Source: Rugalucina vietnamica (taxonomy: Eukaryota; Mollusca; Bivalvia; Lucinida; Lucinidae). Taken from it: a stretch of 64,000 nt of DNA. A model generated the notes under the pieces. It saw nothing but the letters and a program-made list of their open reading frames with translations. It ran no database searches and was not told where the DNA came from. Position numbers and translations under genes: made by a program. Each line of letters opens with the position of its first letter. The first letter of the stretch is position 1. This document shows positions 23,833 through 36,639 of this stretch, piece by piece. The stretch spans positions 38,909,988 to 38,973,987 of the forward strand of contig OZ024882.1 in NCBI GenBank assembly GCA_964017185.1, given 5' to 3'.

Positions 23833-26289
23833 ACAACAAAAAACTAACGTTATGGTGAGTATATGTAAAATTTCCAAATCGAACTTGTTTTATTGTGTGG
23901 TCGACATGAAGGCTTGTTGAGCTGTGGTCGACATATAGGCCTGTGTGGTTGTGGTCGACATGTAGGCCTGTGGAGTTGTGGTCGACATGTAGGCCTGTGG
24001 AGTTGTAACCGACGTGTAGACCTGTAGGGTTGTGGTCGACATGTAGGCCTGCGGAGCTGTAGTCGACATGAGGGCCTGTTGAGTTGTGGTCGACATGTAG
24101 GCCTGTCGAGTTGTAATCGACGTGTAGGCCTGTAGGGTTGTGGTCGACATGTAGGCCTGTGGAGTTGTAGTCGACATGTAGGCATGTGGAGTTGTGGTCG
24201 ACATGTAGACCTGTGGAGTTGTGGTCAACATGTAGGTCTGTGGGGTTGTGGTGGACATGTAGGCCTGTAGGGTTGTGGTGGACATGTAGGCCTGTGGAGT
24301 TGTGGTCGACATGTAGGCCTGTAGGGTTGTGGTCGACATCTAGGCCTGTAGGGTTGTGGTCAACGTCTAGGTATGTGGGGTTCAGGTTGACAAGGAGGTC
24401 TGTAGGGTTCAGGTCGTCATGTATATGTAGGTCTGTAGAGAGGTCTGTAGGGTTCAGGTCGACATGTAGGTCTGTATGATTGTCGTCGACATGTAGGCCT
24501 GAAGGGTCGTGGTCGACATATATGCCTGTAGGTTTGTGGTAGGTAGGGTTATGAACAACATGTAGTTCTGTGGGGTTGTGGTCGACATGTAGTTCTGTAG
24601 GGTTGTGGTCGACATGTAGGCCTATAGGGTCGTGGTCGACATGTAGGCCTGTGGGGTTGTGGTCGACATGTAGGCCTGTGGAGTTGTGGTCGACATATAG
24701 GCCTGTGGGGTTGTGGTCGACATGTAGGCCTGTGGAGTTGTGGTCGACATATAGGCCTGTGGAGTTGCGATCGACATGGAGCCTGTTGGGTTGTGGTCAA
24801 CATGTAGGCCTGTGGAGTTGTGGCCGCCATGTAGGTCTGTAGGGTTGTGGTCGACATGTAGGCCTGTGAAGTTGTGGTCGACATATAGGCCTGTGGAGTT
24901 GCGGTCGACATGGAGCCTGTTGGGTTGTGGTCAACATGTAGGCCTGTGGAGTTGTGGCCGCCATGTAGGTCTGTAGGGTTGTGGTCGACATGTAGGCCTG
25001 TGGAGTTGATCGACATGACGGCCTGTAGGGTTGTGGTCGACATGAAGGCTTGTTGAGTTGTGGTCGACATGTAGGCCAGTGTGGTTGTGGTAGGTATGTA
25101 GGTTTCAGCTCGACATGTAATATAGGTCTGTAGGGTTGTGGTCGCCATGTAGGAATGTAGGGTTGTGGTCGACATGTAGGTCTGTGGTCGACAGATATGC
25201 CTGTAGGGTTGCAGTCGACATGTAGGAATGTAGGGTTGCGGTTGACATGTAGGTCTGAAGGGTCGTGGTTGACATATATGCCTGTAGGTTTGTGGTCGAC
25301 ATGTAGGCCTGTAGGGTTGTGGTCGGCGTGTAGACCTGTAGGGTCGTGGTCGACATATATGCCTGTAGGGTTGTGGTTGACATGTCGGCCTGTAGGGTTG
25401 TGGTCGACATGTATGCCTGTGGAGCTGTGGTTGACGTATAGGCCTGTGGAGTTATGGTCGACATGTAGGCTTGTGAAATTGTTGTTGACATGTAGGCCTG
25501 TAGGGTTGTGGTCGATATGTATGCCTGTGCAGCTGTGGTCGACATGTGGGCCTCTGGAGTTGTGGTTGACATATAGGCATGTGGAGTTGTGGTCGACATG
25601 TAGGAATGTAGGGTTGTGGTCGACATGTAGGCATGTAGGGGTGTGGTCGACAAGTAAGTCTGTATGGTTGTGGTCGACATGTAGGAATGTAGGGTTGTGG
25701 TCGACATGTAGGCCCGTGGGGTTGTGGTCGACATGTAGGCCTGTGGAGTTGTGGTCGGCATGTAGGCCTGTGGTGCTGTGGCCGACATGTAGGTCTGCAG
25801 GGTTGTGGTCGACATGTAGGCCTGTGAGATTGTGGTCGACATGTAGGTCTGTGGAGTTGTGGTCGACATGTAGGCCTGTGGTCGACATGTAGGTCTGCAG
25901 GGTTGTGGTCGACATGTGGGCCTGTGGGATTGTGGTCGACATGTAGGCCTGTGGATATGTGGTCGACATGGAGGCCTGTGGAGTTGTGGTCGACATGTAT
26001 GTCTGTTTGGTTGTGGTCAACATGTAAGCCTGTGGAGTTGTGGTCGACATGAAGGCATGTAAGGTTGTGAACGACATGTAGGCCAGTGGAGTTGTGGTCG
26101 ACATGTAGGCCTGTAGGGTTGTGGTAGACATGTAGGCCTGCAGGGTTGTGGTCGACAAGTAGGCTTGTTGAGTTGTGGTCGACATGTACGCCTGTGGGGT
26201 TGTGGTCGACAAGTAGGCCTGTGGAGTTGTGGTCGACATGTAGACATGTAGAGTTGTAATAAACCTATAGGTATGTCGACATGTATGCC

Positions 26290-29030
26290 TGTGGAGTTGT
26301 AGTCGACATGTAGGCATGTTATGTTGCGGTCGACATGTAGACCTGTGGAGTTGTGGTCGACATGTTGGTCTGTAGGGTTGTGGTAGACATGTAGGCTTGT
26401 GGAGTTGTGGTCAAGATGTAGGCCTGTAGGGTTGTGGTCGACATGCAGGTCTGTGGGGTTGTGGTCGACATGTAAGCCTGTGGAGTTACGGTGTGGAGTT
26501 ACGGTCGACATGTAGGCCTGTGGGGTTGTGTTCGATATGTAGGCCTGTGGAGTTGTGGTCGACATATAGGTATGTAGTTTTGTGGTCGACATGTAGGTCT
26601 GTAGGGTTGCTGTTGACATGTAGGTCTGTAGGGTTGTGGTCGACATGTAGGCCTGTATGGTTGTTGTTGACATGTAGGCCTGTAGGGTTGTGGTCGACAT
26701 CTAGACCTGTAGGGTTGTGGTCGACATGTAGCCTTGTAGAGTTGTGGTCGATATGTAGGTCTATAGGGTTCAGGTCGACATGTAGGTATGTAGGGTTCTT
26801 GTCGACATGTAGGTCTGTAGTCGACATGTAGGTCTGTAGGGTTGTGGTCGACATGTAGGTCTGTGGTCGACATGTAGGTCAGTAGGGTTCAGGTCGACAA
26901 GTAGGTATGTAGGGTTCTTGTCGAGATGTAGGTCTGTAAGGGTGTTGTCGAAATGTAGATCTGTAGGGTTCAGGTCAACATGTAGGTCTGTAGGGTTCAG
27001 CTCGACATGTAGATCTGTAGGGTTGTGGTCGACTTGTAGGTTTGTAGGGTTGTGGTCGACATGTAGTCTGTAGGGTTCATGCCGACATGTAGGTGTGTAG
27101 GGTTCTGGTCGACATGTTGGTCTAGTGTCGACATATATGCTTGAAGGGTTGTGGTCGACATGTAGGCCTGTGGATTTGTGGTCGATATATACGCCTGAAT
27201 GATTGTGGTCGACATATGTGTATGTAGGGTTGTGGTCGACATGTAAGACTGTAGGGTTGTAGTCGACATGTAGGCCTGAAGGGTCGTGGTCGACATATAT
27301 GCCTGTAGGTTTGTGGTAGGCCTGTAATGTTGTGGTCGACATGTAGTTCTGTGGCGTTGTGGTCGACATGTAGTTCTGTAGGATTGTGGTCGACATGTAG
27401 GCCTGTGGGGTCGTGGTCGACGTATATGCTTGTAGGGATGTGGTTGACATGTAGGCCTGTAGGGTTGTGGTCGACATGTATGACTGTGGAGCTGTGGTCG
27501 ACATGTGTGGTCGACATGGAGCCTGTTGGGTTGTGGTTAATATGTAGGCCTATAGAGTTGTGGTCGCCATGTAGGTCTGAAGGGTTGTAATAGACATATA
27601 GGTATGTAGGGTTGTGGTCGACATGTAGGCCTGTGGAGTTGTAGTCGACACGTAGGCATGTTATGTTGTAATCGCCATGTAGACCTGTGGAGTTGTGATC
27701 GACATGTTGGTATGTAGGTTTGTGGTAGACATGTAGGCTTGTGGAGTTGTGGTCAAGATGTAGGCCTGTAGGGTTGTTGTCGATATGCAGGCCTGTGGGG
27801 TTGTGGTCGACATGTAGGCCTGTGGAGTTACGGTCGACATGTAGGCCTGTGGGGTTGTGTTCGATATGTAGGCCTGTGGAGTTGTGGTCGACATATAGGT
27901 ATGTAGTTTTGTGGTCGACATGTAGGTCTGTAGGGTTGCTGTTGACATGTAGGTCTGTAGGGTTCAGGTCGACATGTAGGTTTGTAGGGTTGTGGTCGAC
28001 ATGTAGGCCTGTATGGTTGTTGTTGACATGTAGGCCTGTAGGGTTGTAGTCGACATGTAGGCCTGTAGGGTTGTGGTCGACATGTAGGCCTGTAGAGTTG
28101 TGGTCGACATGTAGGTCTGTAGGGTTCAGGTCGACATGTAGGTATGTAGGGTTCTTGTCGACATGCAGGTCTGTAGGGCTGTGGTCGACATGTAGGTCTG
28201 TAGGGTTGTGGTCGACATGTAGGTCAGTAGGGTTCAGGTTGACATGGAGGTATGTAGGGTTCTTGTCGACATGTAGGTCTGTAAGAGTGTTGTCGAAATG
28301 TAGATCTGTAGGGTTCAGGTCAACATGTAGGTCTGTAGGGTTCAGCTCGACATGTAGATCTGTAGGGTTGTGGTCGACTTGTAGGTTTGTAGGGTTGTGG
28401 TCGACATGTAGGTCTGTAGGGTTCATGCCGACATGTAGGTATGTATGGTTCTGGTCGACATGTTGGTTTGTGGTCGACATATATGCCTGAAGGGTTGTGG
28501 TCGACATGTAGGACTGAAGGGTTGTGGTCGACATGTAGGCCTGTGGAGTTGTGGTCGATATATACGCCTGAATGATTGTGGTCGACATATGTGTATGTAG
28601 GGTTGTGGTCGACATGTAAGACTGTAGGGTTGTAGTCGACATGTAGGCCTGAAGGGTCGTGGTCGACATATATGCCTGTAGGTTTGTGGTGGACATATAG
28701 GCCTGTAGGGTTGTGGTCGACATGTAGTTCTGTGGCGTTGTGGTCGACATGTAGTTCTGTAGGATTGTGGTCGACATGTAGGCCTGTAGGGTCGTGGTCG
28801 ACGTATATGCTTGTAGGGATGTGGTTGACATGTAGGCCTGTAGGGTTGTGGTCGACATGTATGACTGTGGAGCTGTGGTCGACATGTAGGCCTGTGGGGT
28901 TGTGGTCGACATGTAAGCCTGTGGAGTTGTGGTCGACATATAGGCCTGTTGAGTTGTTGTCGACATGGAGCCTGTTGGGTTGTGGTTAATATGTAGGCCT
29001 ATAGAGTTGTGGTCGCCATGTAGGTCTGTA
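26290..29030. repeat. Higher-order duplication inside the minisatellite
   Basis: The order of variant units in about 26,290-27,580 is repeated in about 27,640-29,030. Landmark variants shared at an offset of 1.33-1.45 kb include 'gcatgttatgttg' (26,312/27,657), 'ggtcaagatgtagg' (26,409/27,750), 'gttcgatatgtagg' (26,530/27,859) and 'ggttaatatgtaggcctata' (27,534/28,986). Confidence 0.75.
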
Positions 29031-30383
29031 GGGTTGTGGTCGACATGCAGGCCTGTGGAGTTGATCGACATGACGGCCTGTATGGTTGTGGTCGACATGA
29101 AGGCTTGTTGAGTTGTGTTCGACATGTAGGCCAGTGTGGTTGTGGTCGACATGTAGGCCTGTGGAGTTGTGGTCGACATTTAGGCCTGTGGAGTTGTAAC
29201 CGACGTGTAGGCCTGTAGGGTTGTGGTCGACATGTAGGCCTGTTGAGTTGTGGTCGACATGTAGGCCTGTGTGGTTGTGGTCGACATGTAGGCCTGTAAT
29301 TTTGGTCGACATGTAGTCCTGTCGAGTTGTAATCGACGTGTAGGCCTGTAGGGTTGTGGTCGACATGTAGGCCTGTGGAGTTGTAGTCGACATGTAGGCA
29401 TGTGGATTTGTAATCGACATGTAGACCTGTGGAGTTGTGGTCAACATGTAGGTCTGTGGGGTTGTGGTCGACATGTAGGCCTGTGGAATTGTGGTGGACA
29501 TGTAGGCCTGTAGGGTTGTGGTGGACATGTAGGAATGTGGAGTTGTGGTCGACATGTAGGCCTGTAGGGTTGTGGTCGACATGTAGGCCTGTGGGGTTGT
29601 AGTCGACATGTATGCCTGTGGAGTTGTGGTCGACATGTAGGCCTGTTGGGTTGTGTTCGATATGTAGGCCACCGGAGTCGACATGTAGGTCTGTAGGGTT
29701 GTTGTTGATATGTAGGTCTGTAGGGTTCAGGTCGACATGTAGGTTTAAAGATTTGTGGTCGACATGTTGGCCTGTAGGGTTGTTGTTGACATGCAGGCCT
29801 GTAGGGTTGTGGTCGACATGTAGGCCTCTAGAGTTGTGGTCGACATGTAGGTCTGTAGGGTTGTGGTCGACATGTTGGTTTATATGAGGTGTCGTCGACA
29901 TGCAGATCTATAGGGTTCAGGTCGACATGTAAGTATGTAGGGTTCAGCTCGACATTTAGGTTTGTAGGATTGTGGTCGACATGTAGGCGTTTAGGGTTGT
30001 GGTCGTCATGTAGGTATGTAGGGTTCAGCTCGACATTTAGGTCTGTAGGGTTGTGGTCGACATGTAGGTTTGTAAGGTTGTGGTCGACATGTAAGTCTGT
30101 AGGTTTCAGGTCGACATGTAGGTCTATAGGGGTGTGGTCGACATGTTGGTCTGTGGTCGACATATATGCCTGAAGGGTTGTGGTCGACATGTAGGACTGT
30201 AGGGTTGTGGTCGACATGTAGGCCTGTGGATTTGTGGTTGACATAAAGGTCGACATGTGGTCGATATATAGGTATGTAGGGTTGTGGTCGACATGTAGAA
30301 CTGTAGGGTTATAGTCGGCATGTATGCCTGAAGGGTCGTGGTCGACATATATGCCTGAAGGTTTGTGGTCGACATGTAGGCCT

Positions 30384-30977
30384 ACAGTCCTACATGTCGA
30401 CCACAACCGTTCAGGCATGTATTTTGACCACATACCAACATGTCTACCACACCTTTATATAGACCTTCATGTCGACCTGAACCCTACAGACCTACATGTC
30501 AACCTGAACTCTACAGACCTAATGTCGACCACAACCATACAAACATACATGTCGAGCTGAACCCTACATACCTACATGCCGACGACAATCCTACAGGCCT
30601 ACATGTCGACCATAACCCTACAGGCCTACATGTCGACCACAACCCTACAGGCCTACATGTCAACAACTACCCTACAAGCCTATATGTCGACCACAACCTT
30701 ACAAACCTGTCGACCACAACTTCACAGGCCTACATATCGAACACAGACCAACGGGTCTACATGTCGACCACAACTCCACATGCCTACATGTCGTCCAGAA
30801 ACCCACAGGCCTACATGTCGACCACAACACTACATTCCTACATGTCGACCACAACTCCACAAGCCTACATGTCGACCACAGCCCTACATACCTACATGTC
30901 GACCACAACTCCAAAGGCCTACATGTCGACCGCAACCCGACAGACCTACATGTCGACCACAACTCCACAGGCCTACA
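30384..30977 (-). repeat. Inverted block within the minisatellite
   Basis: For about 590 bp (some 22 units) the array runs in the opposite orientation (plus strand reads ctacatgtcgaccacaac). Forward orientation stops at an AGGCCT (30,378-30,383) and resumes at an ACATGT (30,975-30,980), so both switches lie at or beside a palindromic hexamer of the unit. Confidence 0.9.
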
Positions 30978-31985
30978 TGTGGAGTTGTGGTCGACATGTA
31001 AGTCTGTAGGATTGTGGTCGACATGTAGGCATGTGGAGTTGTGGTCGACATGTAGGCATGTGAAGTTGTGGTCGACATGTAGGCCCGTTAGTCTGTGTTC
31101 GATATGTAGGCCTGTGGAGTTGTGGTCGACATGTAGGTATGTAGGGCTGTGGTCGACATGTAGGCTTGTGGAGTTGTGGTCGACATGTAGGAATGTAGTG
31201 TTGTGGTCGACATATAGGCCTGTGGGTTTCTGGTCGACATGTAGGCCTGTGGAGTTGTGGTCGACATGTAGGCCCGTTGGTCTGTGTTCGATATGTAGGC
31301 CTGTGAAGTTGTGGTCGACAGGTTTGTAAGGTTGTGGTCGACATATAGGCCTGTATGGTTGTTGTTGACATGTAGGCCTGTGGTCGACATGTAGGCCTGT
31401 AGGGTTGTGGTTGACATGTAGGTCTGTAGGGTTGTGGTCGACAGGTAGGCCTGTAGGGCATGTAGGCCTTTAGGGTTGTGGTCGACATGCAGGCCTGTAG
31501 GGTTGTTGTTGACATGTAGGCCTGTAGGGTTGTTGTTGACATGTAGGCCTGTAGGGTTGTGGTCGACATGCAGGCCTGTAGGGTTGTTGTTGACATGTAG
31601 GCCTGTAGGGTTGTTGTCGACATGCAGACCTGTAGGGTTGTTGTTGACATGTAGGCCTGTAGGGTTGTTGTTCACATGTAGGCCTGTAGGATTGTGGTCG
31701 ACATGTAGGCCTGTAGGGTTGTTGTTGACATGTAGGCCTGTAGGGTTGTTGTCGACATGCAGGCCTGTAGGGTTGTTGTTGACATGTAGGTCTGTAGGGT
31801 TGTTGTTGACATGTAGGCCTGTGGAGTTGTGGTCGACATGCAGGCCTGTAGGGTTGTGGTCGACATGTAGGCCTGTAGGGTTGTGGTCGACATGTAGGTC
31901 TGTAGGGTTGTTGTTGACATGTAGGTCTGTGGAGTTGTGGTCGACATGTAGGCCTGCAGGGCTGTGATCGATAAGTCTGTTTGTT

Positions 31986-32339
31986 GTAGCAACGTAAACG
32001 TATGTCTCTAGTCCCACTTTGAAATGGGACCATACTGATTCAATATCTTCTTCTATGACTCTTTTTGTCCTAATATTCCGTAATTGCATTATTTTGATTT
32101 AGTTTCCGCTACATGTGCTGAAATTCAAAATACAGAATTAACCAAATTTTAAAGAAATTGACTAGATCTACTTCGGAATTGATTAGTGTCTTTTTGCAAA
32201 TTTATAATAAAATTCTTGTCCTTGATTGATGTCAAAATTATGTTTCTACTCGATATCCTGAGAATTGATGGACAGAACTTGATTCAATTTTATACATACA
32301 TAATATTTGTATCATTGTTGGTGTTTTTGTTGGTAAACC
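31986..32339. other. Right flank of the minisatellite
   Basis: A hairpin-like 'tcccactttgaaatggga' (32,011-32,028) lies close to the array edge. No gene seen. Confidence 0.45.
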
Positions 32340-32525
32340 TAGTTTTGCGCTTTATAACTGAGTTTGCAGTAACTGCAAACCTGATCAGCGCCTTTGTTTT
32401 CGCTACACGGATAATACAATTCCTCTACTTTCTAAATCCAAAATTTCAAGCTTCTAGCCTGAGCCTGTGCTTGTACAGCTCGGTTTGTGTCGGACCTTTT
32501 CGGAACCAAATGTTTTGGTTTTCAC
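32340..32525. mobile_element. Partial copy of the TGAGCCGC MITE family
   Basis: 'gcagtaactgcaaacctgat', 'cagcgcctttgttttcgcta' and 'cacggata.tacaatt' match the right two-thirds of the MITE at 19,099-19,335. The left end and the terminal repeats are missing or diverged. Confidence 0.65.
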
Positions 32526-32676
32526 ACGCACAGGCTCAGATACAGGGTATTTGTTGTTCACCTTCAAATTTATGATGTTCTTGAAGGATCTTCTAACATT
32601 ACGAAAACTCGTCCATGCAATATTGAGAGATTTTCAAAGTTTTAAAAAATAAACAATTTTAAGCATAATTTTTTTG

Positions 32677-32799
32677 ATATTTTTCTTATTTTTGCTCAAA
32701 ACATAGATTTTGGGTACGTGTTAGAACCGCCTCGTCGAGGCGGTTCGAATTCTAACGAGTACCAACAATGTATGTTTTGGAGCAAAGATAAGAAAAATA
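32677..32799. repeat. 123-bp nested palindrome
   Basis: Outer arms 'ttttcttatttttgctcaaa' and 'ttttggagcaaagataagaa' enclose an inner perfect palindrome at 32,724-32,746 (gaaccgcctcg t cgaggcggttc), with intermediate pairing ggtac.tgttaga / tctaac.agtacc. It could extrude as a cruciform or fold as RNA. It is probably a MITE remnant. Confidence 0.75.
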
Positions 32800-33982
32800 G
32801 GTTTAACCCTGTCAACCCCAGTTTTTTTTTATAATATAAGTGGAGTTCAAGGGGGGGGGGGGGTTACTTTTCATGGATATGTTTGCCTAATGGTAAGGAT
32901 ATAGTATCGTGTAACCTGTATACATTATTATTTTAATTGTGCAAGTAAGTCACATTATCACAGACCTGTGCTAGAGAACATTCGTAAAGGCCGCTGTTAT
33001 TTACCGGTACTGATGATTAACCCGTTTGACCGAAAATTTTTATAGCCTTATTAACTTACAAAGGAGTGTTGACCATTTCTGTTTACAAATGCCTACTTTT
33101 TTAACTAGAGGCTGGTCATTTGTCTTCTTATTCACAGGCTAGCTTCCCTGAACAAGGCACTACAGGAAAGTAGTTTTTTTTTTCAAGTTATGTGCTACAC
33201 AATCTAAATTTTGGGCAAGAACAAACGTTGTTGTATGAAATGTATAGAGAATAGGAAAAGTTTTTTTAGAGTGTTGTTTCCCCTCCACCCCCACGCGACA
33301 ACCGTACTCTTAGAGCCCGAAACGAGAGCCCAAGTATGTTTGTCGGTCATAGCTTCTCATTCAGGCAAAACTAGCAGATATAAAGTTATCGAAATTGAAA
33401 CAATATAAAAAGGCAAGCATATGCACTAGTTTAATTGTAGTTAAGTTGAACTTGGATGCTGCAAAACCAATTAAGGCATGAAAGGTTGTGGCCATTATGT
33501 ATTACAATATTTTAAAACATACTGTACTAGTTCACGCCCTCTTAGCAACAAAGCTGTTATCTATCTCTGTTTTAGTTATTTCTCAGTCATGACAGGGTTT
33601 TCCGTTCACATTGTACTAGTTTCTGGTCTTTGGTTGTTTATAAACCAACTTGTTTGTATTTTTGATACCTTTTAAAAATAATAAATATTTCAAACTTTAA
33701 TGACCAAAATGCAATGCAAACATCGAATACCTAAAGATGAAACACATGCCTTTCACTACAGGGCAATTAAAGTTCCAACATAGACACCGAGTGGGAAAAA
33801 TACATAAAAGATAACAAAACATTTTTCCGACAACACACACGAAGAGCAGAATGACTAGCTCTTTTAAAAAAAAAAAAGAAAGAAAAAAAAACAGGCAACT
33901 TTTTCTGTGATTTTGCATGTATCAGTCGGTTACACATTCTAAAATAGAAACACTAGTGATAAAAATAATTGTCAGCATACAG
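32800..33982. other. Unannotated stretch with a G run
   Basis: A run of about 14 G lies near 32,857-32,871. ORFs are up to 73 codons with no recognisable feature. No gene supported. Confidence 0.4.

Positions 33983-34056
<74 letters not shown>
33983..34056. repeat. (CA)n microsatellite
   Basis: About 37 uninterrupted CA dinucleotides. Confidence 0.95.
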
Positions 34057-34059
<3 letters not shown>

Positions 34060-34229
34060 AATTTCTGTCATTTGTTTTTAAGATTCAGACACCCACCCCC
34101 AATGGAACTTAGATTTCTACCAAATTATGACAAAAAATATGCAGATATCTGACCATAAATATCTTCACAAGACATAGAAGTATTGTCCTCAACGTAAATG
34201 TTCAGCATCTTGAGCTCAGTTGCAGTGTT

Positions 34230-35350
34230 CTGGCTGCTAAAGATTAGGCATTATAGTCAATGATCCTTTGTATTACTACATACAACCTGTTATATCGACA
34301 CCCTGCATCCTCATGCTAATGTTATTGTTTACTACTGGAAATGTTGATGAATTCGTACGTAAAATGACAATTAGCAGACGATGCTGGGAATGTTCTGGGA
34401 ATTTTTCGCTTATATCTACACGATCTGTCCCTTTAAGAATACTTGAGGAATCTCAATCTTACATTCATCCTATTGCACGTACATTTTCTCCGATTTACCG
34501 TTTTAAAAGACACGATAAAGGAAAACAAGACGTAGACGCTGTAAGTAAATTTTCTGTAACTTTCTTTTATTTACGTTTTATGATAGTATACAGGCAATAT
34601 TTCCAACCGAAAATACGGTAAAATATTACCTTTTAAGTCGTGAATCAAAGCCAAAAAATACAATATAAAAAAGCGTTGTTATTGTTTTCCACTGCTTATT
34701 TATTACCAGTGTTATTATTTCTCCCAGCTAAGATAAGGTTTCTTACTGTTGACGTCATAGTATCCTCACGTTGATGTGTTGATGTAAAAGGATCACATTC
34801 ATTATGTTGAGTGACTATGAATGCATATAAAGAGTGTCTATGGGTATGTGTGACTGTGATTGCATTGAAAATGTAATCTGTAAAGCAAAAGAGGTGTTAT
34901 GCACACAGGAACAGTACAGATACACGGCAGTCAACCTGTTAAATCGGCACCCTGTATTCTCAAGCTAATATTATGGTTAAAATGTTGATTACATACGTAA
35001 AATGACAATTAGCAGACGATTCTGAGAATAAAATATCGTTTGTCGCTTATTTCTGGACGATCTGTACTTTTAAGAATATCTGAGGACTCACACTTTGACC
35101 TTGATCCTATTGCACGTGCATTGTTCCCGATTTACCGTTTTAGAAGACATAATAACGGAAAACAAGTTTAAGACGCTGTAAGTAATTTCTCTGTGATTTT
35201 CCTTTATTTACGTTTTATGATAGTGTACAGGCAATATTAAATTGTGACCGTAAAATATTACCTTTAAGTCGTGAATCAAAGCCAAAAATGTCAAATTTAA
35301 AAACGCGTTGCTATGGTTTTCCACTGCTTATTTATTGCTAGTGTTATGTG
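34230..35350 (+). repeat. Two direct copies of a dispersed repeat
   Basis: 34,230-34,690 and 34,915-35,350 share 'aaatgacaattagcagacga', 'cgatctgt.c.tttaagaat', 'gatttaccgtttta.aagac' and 'cgtgaatcaaagccaaaaa'. A third copy lies on the minus strand at 36,640-36,920. The 117-codon ORF at 34,268-34,621 is not conserved in the second copy, so it is not called. The family is unidentified. It could be an LTR or MITE-like piece. Confidence 0.6.
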
Positions 35351-35454
35351 TGATTGTGATAGCCTGAAATGTAATCTGCCATGCAAAAGAGGTTATATGT
35401 ACTGTAGTTCCCTTTTTTGAATATATGAGTACCGTTGTGAAAACACAAACGTTT

Positions 35455-35890
35455 TTCATATGCGAAAACAAAGGCGCAGATCAGCATCCAGTATCTGCCA
35501 AGCTGATCAGCGCCTTTGTTTTCGGCTCTACAAAGTTTGTATAAATCATGAACCCGTGATGACCTTGACCTATTTCATATATTTTATATATTGTCAGCTT
35601 AGGTCGCATATCTCAGGAGCTGAAGGAGCTAAGTCTTTAAAGACATTATGTACTCTTCCGAACAAAACCTTTATTTATTCACCTTCAAATAAAACAACGC
35701 CGTAATTTACGTTGATTTTGACAAATTATAAATATGAAGGCAATTCCTGACGCGACGTCCACATGGATAGTACAATTCGTCGATTTTCTAAATCTAAAAT
35801 TTCCAGTATCTAGCCATCATTTATGTTTGTACAGTTCGGTTTGTGTCGCGCCTGTTCGAAAATCACACAATTGGTTTTAAAAAATAAACA
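35455..35890. mobile_element. TGAGCCGC-family MITE split by an insertion
   Basis: 35,460-35,524 is the palindromic part (gcgaaaacaaaggcgcagat...) and 35,757-35,880 resumes with 'cacatggatagtacaattcg' and the family's right part. About 225 bp between them (35,530-35,756) are absent from the copy at 19,099 and form an unrelated insertion. Confidence 0.65.
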
Positions 35891-35919
35891 CATATAGAAA
35901 TAAAACTATTCCCAATATA

Positions 35920-36385
35920 TAGCTAAAATGAAAATAAATGGAAAGTCAATCTACTTTCATCAATTTCCTGTAAAAAGGTACACGTATGCAAAGATCAGGA
36001 AAAAGCGCAATCAGAAAAAGATTCCCACTCCAAAAACCGACCGAGGTGGGAAAACCCAAACTAACAATCAGGCACTTATTATATTATATACCATGAAACA
36101 TATCGTAAGCCGAATGAGCAGCTATTTTTCCAATAGGTGGCCACTCAGTTACCTTAACTTAACTAAAACTATGAAAACACACATAAGGCGCCAACAGCAC
36201 AAATTTTTTTTAAACACCAAGATATAAAACAAAAAGAACCACCACAGATGTATCGCCTTGGAACGATCAGTAACACAAAGTTACTGGCGGGCTTAAACCG
36301 CTTTTACAGGCGCCGAATCTCACCCTCAGCTTCTGCAGTGGTTCATAACATTTAGTTAGTTCTTCGGTCCTAAGAATGTCGAGAT
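35920..36385 (-). mobile_element. Retroelement 3' region, minus strand
   Basis: In reverse complement it matches 45,540-45,985: 'gaaccactgcagaagctgag', 'agcccgc.agtaa', 'tggccacc.attgg', 'cttttcctgatc'. The fragment is non-coding. The 99-codon ORF in it is spurious. Confidence 0.65.
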
Positions 36386-36639
36386 TTATTCTCACCCATT
36401 TTTTTTTATTAAATATAGAAAGGCATCACTATCAACAGTAGGAAACCTTATCATTTGTTAATTTTTACCTGAAGAAGTAATAACTTAGCAGGGAAATGTA
36501 ATAACACCTACTCGCGAAAACAATAACATGAAAACTGGAAAACGGCCTTTTTAAGAACAAACAAAGCTTTGAGTTTGGTAGTTTATGTTCCCTGGGTATA
36601 TTTACATAACGTAGAACTAATTAGGACTGAAATGAACTT

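Larger units (their letters stand above)
23895..31985. repeat. 8.1-kb minisatellite of ~27-bp units (~300 copies)
   Basis: The unit core is GTGGTCGACATGTAGGCCTG followed by T(A/G)(G/A)(G/A)GTT, period 27 bp, with occasional deletions of about 14 bp. Each canonical unit contains three palindromic hexamers: GTCGAC, ACATGT and AGGCCT. A variant class replaces GGGTTGTGGTC with GGGTTCAGGTC and clusters near 24.4, 26.8-27.0, 28.1-28.4 and 29.7-30.1 kb. Because 27 is a multiple of three and the minus-strand unit has no stop in any frame, very long ORFs appear (repeats MSTTTPQAY, HVDHNPTGL, CRPQPYRPT; WSTCRPVGL on plus). They are a consequence of periodicity and are not called as genes. Confidence 0.95.

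Noticed and set aside
24797-29901. Very long minus-strand ORFs (300-685 codons) of nine-residue repeats
   Set aside because: A 27-bp period without stops yields long ORFs in all minus frames; several ~14-bp deletions shift frames, and no start context, intron signal or unique domain is present.
31476-31967. Plus-strand ORFs with CRPVGLW-type repeats
   Set aside because: The same minisatellite artefact on the other strand.
23895-31985. CRISPR-like array
   Set aside because: Units are directly contiguous without unique spacers, and the context is eukaryotic.
34268-34621. 117-codon ORF
   Set aside because: It lies in a dispersed repeat and is not conserved in the second and third copies.
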